A stretch of DNA of 13,569 nucleotides from Phoronis ovalis. Taxonomy: Eukaryota; Phoronida; Phoronidae. Location of the stretch: the NCBI GenBank assembly GCA_028565635.1, contig JAOXYB010037462.1, positions 1 through 13,569 on the forward strand, read 5' to 3'. Both the position numbers and the translations under genes were made by a program. Under the pieces are notes generated by a model that was not told where the DNA came from, did not search any database, and worked only from the letters and a program-made list of their open reading frames with translations. Positions 10,001 through 13,569 of the stretch are shown in pieces (within the stretch, counting starts at the first letter, position 1; each line of letters starts with the position of its first letter).

Positions 10001-11763
10001 GTCCATTTGAAAATTGGTACCATAAGGTTTTTGAAGGCAATACTTTTCTCCTACATGATGAAACTAGAAATCATGCACGTTCCCGACAGTGCTATGACGA
10101 AGCCATACGCATGTCACCAGATTGGAGTACGGTGGCATACTATTACAAGGCGTTAAGTCTGATTCAAGAAAACTCATCAAGTAATTACATAGACTCTGCT
10201 ATGAAGAATTTAGAGAAGTGTCGAGACACCCTACCAGCGACTGTAGCGCAGCAACAACTTTGTTTGCAATTGAACCAGTTTTCAGGTTCACATAACCAAA
10301 GTGCTGCGAATGACTTTAGAAAACAAATATCAGCAAGGATTGAGCTTACGAAAGCTTACGAAAATAACATTCAGCAAATCATGACAAAATTAAGTGAGGC
10401 TCAAAGTAAAGGAGGTAAACCAGAAGCAGCGCTAGTAAAGCTTTCCGAATTAACAAAAACAGCAGACGATTTCATTAAACAGGAACTTTCGTACCTCCAC
10501 AATCAGGGTCTTGTAGCTTTATATTCAGTCGATGTTAAACCTCAGTTTTCGTGGGAAGGTTTGCTTGTAGCTGTTTTTGGCGTCATTGAAATTGCTGTAG
10601 GGACTGTTTTGTGTGTTACGACAGTGGGGGTTTGGTCAGCAGCAGGAGCTTGGATGGTTGTTGAAGGAATTCAAGACGTAATTAAGGGCTGTAAAGCTAT
10701 GTGGAAAGGAGAACATTTCAGCATAAAAGACTGGGTAGTTAGCAAAATGTGTTCAGTTTTAACCAGTGTAGCTACCTACGGTGTTATCCAGTTAGCACCA
10801 AAAATTCTAAATGCACTTAAATTGCCAACTGATTGGTTTAGTGAATTTACTCGTGGTGCGTTTGCAGAAGTAGACGCAGTAAAAGACGTTTTAACTGGTA
10901 CTAAAAAGCTTTCGGCAAAAGCGGTAACTGCATTTGCTTCTAGAGAAATAGCAAGATGCGGAATTAACAAAGGACTTGAGTTAGCAGGAAGTTTAGTCAC
11001 TGACAAACTGATGGAGAAAGCTAAAGCAAAAATCAAAGACGTTGTAAGAGGTCTTATAGACAGGTGGATGGATAATAGAATTGGTGTCATGTTCTGCCAT
11101 TTAGTGGCGCAGGCTTTATCTAAAACAGAGTTCTTTTTAGTACATAGCCAAATGTCCTTTCAAAACGTCAAAGAAATCATCACGAATGTTGTGCAACAAA
11201 TAGGTGAAACAGTTATTAATTTTTTTAAAGAAATCTTCTCCTCAGTCATTCAACCGATTATTGACGAGTTTAAAGGTAATGGTAAGATATATCCAGCACT
11301 TAAAGCCTTCATTGAGTGTTTTAAGGGTGATTTTCAAGATGGAACTGCTAAAAAAATATTCACCATTGCTGTTCAAGCATGCAACGTAGGTAAAACTGTG
11401 TACGATACAACAAAAGTATTACATGATATAGTTACTAAATTAGGTGATGCAGTTGAGCAAACATTTAAAGAACGCTTTTCTCAAGTAAACACCCCTCCTG
11501 GCTTAAAATATAATGAGTTAAAAGGTGTGTTTCAACGACCCATGGCAAACATTAAAGAAGATATATCAGAACAAATTTCTGAAACTTTAATATCTGTATT
11601 GCGTGATAAAGTTGCAAACAAATTAGTTAGTTCCGTTCAAGGGGAAGTAAGTGGGGCTTTTAGTAAAACCCTTAGTTGCGATATTTTAGAGCAACATACA
11701 CAACTAAAACATTGCCTCAACAAAGGAGCAGCTATACTAAAAGACAAATTGGACAACATATAG
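7051..11763 (+). CDS. SecA-like motor ATPase fused to TPR-like and hydrophobic domains
   Basis: A single exon encodes 1570 residues. ATG 7051 is chosen: AAAATGG is a strong Kozak context, and an in-frame TAA lies at 7024. Bacterial SecA is the preprotein-translocation motor and is usually about 800-900 residues. Matching motifs are Q259 in RPRVTQ, TGEGKS 280-285 (Walker A), LAKRDA 311-316, YGTVHDF 353-359, DEVD 385-388 (Walker B), YVLKDGEV 619-626, WSDGLHQ 643-649, GASGT 684-688, ATN-LAGRGTDI 808-818 and GRSARQG 849-855. IRTKVEERR echoes the start of the SecA scaffold helix. After that come a TPR-like segment (about 990-1080), a coiled coil (about 1091-1160), a Gly/Ala-rich hydrophobic segment (1171-1206, with a second at about 1229-1250) and amphipathic helices to the end. 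No secretion signal or zinc-binding tail is seen. Residues 1-240 are unrecognised. ATPase activity is likely; substrate and location are unknown. It is not a plastid or housekeeping secA. Confidence 0.93.
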   Translation: MAEYAGGHVGITSVCHEQGTDVLLATFLQNEEWMEQMYEQDPFAFDDMLDRTLAGLKSENFDPKEIVVNLTSSGIWGRVKAKELCEYIGKSKSPSKLKQHTLHLIFTNRIQPETEIESSNSLLVLLLTNISCEKLFQTLNTFVSNESEKTLSAILDEIKKCDGISSEMCKNVRDIVQKDRHYVDSTFDYNRQKVTQYSRRRLKYNSSRRDNEYKHVDSFSNVKLLLKNPSENLSGLARLLSELCNAVYETQKYRPRVTQKVSWCLFVLSEGKGQLLEVKTGEGKSCIVAMLAATLALSMKKVDVLTSSSVLAKRDAREWEPFYSRFDITVDHNDYGMDDEESLKRCYECSVVYGTVHDFTGDVLRQEFSYNHLRGTRGFDVAIVDEVDMLLIDECINCTYLSSNAIGMHHLEPVLSVIWGTISQYNAAFTPDGKQFIVCRPQAFYETVFQSLNVELSNRGIILDMAASTGTISSCLREFIINNDLERCKQGLNSVNIEGVLTFLTVLNVFIEQQGNVGCTFRPYVLKGNLIVQADETFKGSTPILVLDSGYCCYLYEDIEFVKIALYEKIKLQLNMNSNSNSKDKIDVPQFLSLYVNKRLLVWIEKAFDAIQMQEGREYVLKDGEVVPIDYASTGVTQESTHWSDGLHQFLEMKHCLKVKHMSECTNFMSYYTFLRRYDGRIFGASGTLGSECDQTFVKQHFKLKLCHLPTAKTCKLFEYVPLIANGIGEWHIEIIKSLQANLSKTEFSLGRAALVICEDVNTAKQLKAAIKTQVSCAKHVELYTRSDREDEIHAIGRIFRPGDVLVATNLAGRGTDIKVSNDVNASGGLFVLLTFLAKNDRVERQAFGRSARQGNCGSAQIIVNSKTLDEYHQSNHGKMHLIKTIRTKVEERRLFHLETSWFAYIRLRDELFQSYCKLKTDVHEAPHRNEISRDAAVKSLNEYFALWLSENKEGITLDNESRILEKFSTDFTRAKQRVISGVCPFENWYHKVFEGNTFLLHDETRNHARSRQCYDEAIRMSPDWSTVAYYYKALSLIQENSSSNYIDSAMKNLEKCRDTLPATVAQQQLCLQLNQFSGSHNQSAANDFRKQISARIELTKAYENNIQQIMTKLSEAQSKGGKPEAALVKLSELTKTADDFIKQELSYLHNQGLVALYSVDVKPQFSWEGLLVAVFGVIEIAVGTVLCVTTVGVWSAAGAWMVVEGIQDVIKGCKAMWKGEHFSIKDWVVSKMCSVLTSVATYGVIQLAPKILNALKLPTDWFSEFTRGAFAEVDAVKDVLTGTKKLSAKAVTAFASREIARCGINKGLELAGSLVTDKLMEKAKAKIKDVVRGLIDRWMDNRIGVMFCHLVAQALSKTEFFLVHSQMSFQNVKEIITNVVQQIGETVINFFKEIFSSVIQPIIDEFKGNGKIYPALKAFIECFKGDFQDGTAKKIFTIAVQACNVGKTVYDTTKVLHDIVTKLGDAVEQTFKERFSQVNTPPGLKYNELKGVFQRPMANIKEDISEQISETLISVLRDKVANKLVSSVQGEVSGAFSKTLSCDILEQHTQLKHCLNKGAAILKDKLDNI

Positions 11764-11839
11764 CATGAACCCAAAATTTGAGTTTAAAATAAGGTACCAC
11801 TAACATTACATACAAGCAAAGAATAGTTTCTCATAAGGA

Positions 11840-12277
11840 TTATCACAATTATGAAATCCATGTTGAAGTTACGGGCATTTGTGTTAGTGGCTCTGGAAGC
11901 TGCATGCCATTATAAACTTTTATTAACAATAATACTGTGCTCTGGTGTCAGAGGTAAACCAGGTTGTACGCGCATTTGTATGGTAAAAAAAAATAAAATG
12001 CTTTATGTTTTATTTAACATACAGTGATTTGCTATTGAAATGTAACAGTTTTATAAACTTTAAGGCGTAGTATGAGGGAAATGTAATGCAATTAACTGCA
12101 TTTTGCATTATAGGTGCTTAAAACAGTGAAAATATTTTTTTTCTCTGGTTACATGCAGACATTGTTCACATCATCTGATATACCCAACACTGCATTATGG
12201 GTAATACATGTTATACTAGCAGCTTCTAGAGCCACCAACACAAATGCCGGCAACAACGGATTGAGCAATTTTTATAA
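11840..12277. repeat. imperfect foldback (inverted repeat), MITE-like
   Basis: A 30-bp core at 11874-11903 (starting GGCATTTGTGTTAGTGG) is matched in inverted orientation at 12219-12248 with 28 of 30 identities. Weaker inverted similarity continues outward to about 11840 and 12277 (shared blocks such as TTAT, AATCC and GTTG). It also continues inward to about 11960 and 12160 (TATAA, TATTA, ATAAT, TCAGA). The arms are therefore roughly 110 bp around an AT-rich loop. It may be an old miniature inverted-repeat element or foldback. No clear target-site duplication and no transposase are visible. Confidence 0.75.
11992..11997 (+). terminator. candidate poly(A) signal (proximal)
   Basis: AATAAA 229 bases after the stop codon, followed by the T-rich sequence TTTATGTTTTATTT. 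It is the first canonical signal after the SecA-like gene and the most economical 3' end. It lies in the loop of the foldback, so its use would leave only one arm in the mRNA. Confidence 0.5.
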
Positions 12278-12375
12278 TTTTTGTTGTAAATTATACATTT
12301 AATGGTTTATGTCATGTTAGTGGCATCCTGTGAACACCCATATGATAACACAAGTAAAAAATTAGCTAAGAGCTG

Positions 12376-12381
12376 AATAAA
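12376..12381 (+). terminator. candidate poly(A) signal (distal)
   Basis: A second AATAAA, about 100 bp beyond the foldback. If it is used, the mRNA would carry both arms and could form a long imperfect hairpin in its 3' UTR. Confidence 0.35.
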
Positions 12382-12400
12382 ACGTATATAAAGCAACTAA

Positions 12401-13078
12401 TTTTAAATAGTGGATGTACACTTTAATATAAATGATGGGGGAAATACCTAAAACAATTGGCTGAATATGGCTAGTTTGGACTATGACTACCATCACTATA
12501 TATATATATATATGTGTGTGTGTTTTCCTTGGAATCATGTCTTCTTTCCCTGTGCTTTAGAGTTGTTCCTGCACTGACAACGTTAACTACTGCTGTTTGA
12601 AAGGTTTTCAAATATTTGGCATTAAGAAAATTTTAAGAAAAATGAATACCATTTGTCGAAAGTTGATGGTAACCTTGTGAATAGAGTGAATCTGTCGTAA
12701 ATTTTATTTCAAAATTTCCACCAGGTGGTCTTCAGATACCCACAGAAGAGCAAAACATTTCCTTGGTGAAACCTGTTATGGGTGTGAGACATGTACAATT
12801 TTAATTTGTGATTTGACAAAATGTTCATCAAAAGGTCATGATCTGACCAGGTTTAATATTAATAAAAAATACATTTTATAATTATTTCAATGATCCATCA
12901 ATTAACGTTGCAAACCCTTAGAGGCAGAGAATATTTCATGTGAATATTTCAAATTACATTTATATGTATATCGGTGTGTATGAGTATGATTAGTGTATCA
13001 TTTAGTGAAGGAAAATATTCAATTTTTGATATTTAGATAAAACAGAAATATATTAAACATGTTCACCAACATTGTAAA
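12401..13078. other. non-coding downstream region
   Basis: AT-rich with no supported gene. It includes the TA/TG microsatellite and one more AATAAA at 12861-12866. Confidence 0.5.
12497..12522. repeat. (TA)8(TG)5 microsatellite
   Basis: Eight uninterrupted TA units (12497-12512) run directly into five TG units (12513-12522). This is a compound dinucleotide repeat of the kind common in animal genomes. Confidence 0.9.
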
Positions 13079-13270
13079 GACAGTCACTGTTAATATCTGA
13101 CAGTCACTGTTAATATCTGACTGTCACTGTTAATATCTGACTGTGTTAATATCTGACAGTCACTGTTAATATCTGACAGTCACTGTTAATATCTGACTGT
13201 CACTGTTAATATCTGACAGTCACTGTTAATATCTGACAGTCACTGTTAATATCTGACAGTCACTGTTAAT
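13079..13270. repeat. 20-bp minisatellite with palindromic core
   Basis: Ten head-to-tail units of CAGTCACTGTTAATATCTGA start at 13081, after a partial GA. The last unit is truncated (13257-13270), and unit 4 (13141-13156) lacks 4 bp. Most units, with the preceding A, contain ACAGTCACTGT, an 11-bp perfect palindrome around a central C. Units 3, 4 and 7 carry CTG instead of CAG, which breaks it. The units are otherwise identical, implying recent expansion or homogenisation. There are no spacers, so this is not a CRISPR array. Confidence 0.95.
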
Positions 13271-13545
13271 ACCAAGCCTACGGATGTGATCATGCCAGTG
13301 TTCATTCTACACTGATGAGATGTGAGAGAGTACGTGTAAAAAATGAACTATAATGAATTCATGATTTTTAACTTAAAGCTTCAATCATACCAAAAAAGGG
13401 GTAAAAATGTAAAAATGCTAAAAGCTACCCTTTTCCTTTTACATCGATGACTTGTATATAAATCGTGCAACCCCGATCCGCCACGACCGCTTTACGCTTA
13501 TACTAGAAATATCATAGGCCACAAGACTTGCGTACACAGTTAATG
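13271..13545. other. non-coding right flank
   Basis: No gene recognised. A TATA-like TATATAAAT at 13455-13463 and an imperfect A-rich/T-rich inverted pair (about 13391-13440, AAAGGGGTA against TACCCTTTT) are the only local structures seen. A new transcription unit may begin near the right edge. Confidence 0.35.
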
Positions 13546-13553
13546 TGACGTCA
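13546..13553 (+). promoter_or_regulatory. perfect CRE octamer
   Basis: TGACGTCA is the full palindromic CREB/ATF site. It is followed 8 bp later by GGAAAGTGA at the very end of the window, which could be the start of a GAAANNGAAA box. The continuation is not visible. Confidence 0.45.
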
Positions 13554-13569
13554 TCTTTTCGGAAAGTGA

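Larger units (their letters stand above)
11764..12400 (+). other. presumed 3' UTR of the SecA-like gene
   Basis: Sequence after the TAG stop has no further supported coding region. Two AATAAA signals, at 11992 and 12376, would give 3' UTRs of roughly 250 or 630 bases. The longer form would include the complete foldback at 11840-12277. The open stretch at 12114-12302 lies mostly within the foldback and is not taken as a gene. Confidence 0.5.

Noticed and set aside
7134-11389. Several open stretches of 61-104 codons on the minus strand and in an alternate plus frame, within the SecA-like ORF
   Set aside because: They are frame shadows of the real coding sequence and show no independent domains or splice context.
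7051-11763. Bacterial contamination or an endosymbiont secA gene
   Set aside because: The ORF is flanked on both sides by AT-rich non-coding DNA with splice signals, poly(A) signals and simple repeats. There is no Shine-Dalgarno sequence and there are no neighbouring bacterial genes. The protein is nearly twice the length of bacterial SecA.
12114-12302. 62-codon open stretch downstream of the main gene
   Set aside because: It overlaps the right arm of the foldback, lacks recognisable domains and starts with a non-ATG codon.
13079-13270. CRISPR array
   Set aside because: The units are contiguous and nearly identical with no unique spacers, so this is a minisatellite.

Overview
The window is AT-rich eukaryotic DNA, most likely from an invertebrate animal. 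A bivalve or other lophotrochozoan is my best guess, but it rests only on general style. The signs are long non-coding stretches, splice signals, microsatellite and minisatellite repeats, a possible tRNA-derived SINE remnant and a foldback element. There are no bacterial operons, ribosome-binding sites or closely packed genes.

Layout. At 1-2358 the minus strand carries a probable first coding exon (2182-2358) of a small secreted protein of unknown function. It has a clear signal peptide and ends at a consensus splice donor. A weaker 54-nt internal-exon candidate lies at 17-70, and the presumed intron between them holds degraded repeats. From 2359 to about 5685 I see no convincing gene. From about 5090 to 5750 there is a set of sites resembling an animal innate-immune promoter: a Rel/NF-kB-like site, a perfect array of four GAAA boxes at 6-bp spacing (IRF/ISRE type), and a CRE/AP-1-like block. 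A possible 5'-UTR intron acceptor lies at 6760.

The main gene, 7051-11763 (+), is one uninterrupted exon for a 1570-residue protein. Its core is a clear homologue of SecA, the bacterial and plastid preprotein translocase ATPase. All motor motifs are present: TGEGKS, DEVD, GASGT, ATN-LAGRGTD and GRSARQG. The family-specific segment around YVLKDGEV and WSDGLHQ is also recognisable. The translocation-specific parts are altered: the insert between NBD1 motifs is about 110 residues longer than in bacterial SecA, only the start of the helical scaffold is recognisable, and the zinc-binding tail is missing. Instead there is a TPR-like helical segment, a coiled coil, a glycine/alanine-rich hydrophobic segment and a long amphipathic-helical tail. 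This looks like a translocase motor that entered an animal lineage and was rebuilt for another task.

Downstream, the presumed 3' UTR contains a roughly 440-bp imperfect foldback (11840-12277) between two candidate poly(A) signals. Beyond it are a TA/TG microsatellite, a 20-bp minisatellite with a palindromic core (13079-13270), and a perfect CRE octamer close to the right edge.

The main hypothesis is that this SecA-derived, membrane-associated ATPase is immune-inducible, driven by an interferon-regulatory-factor-type promoter. The SecA homology is solid. The promoter assignment is a strong sequence match but untested, and the immune role is inference.
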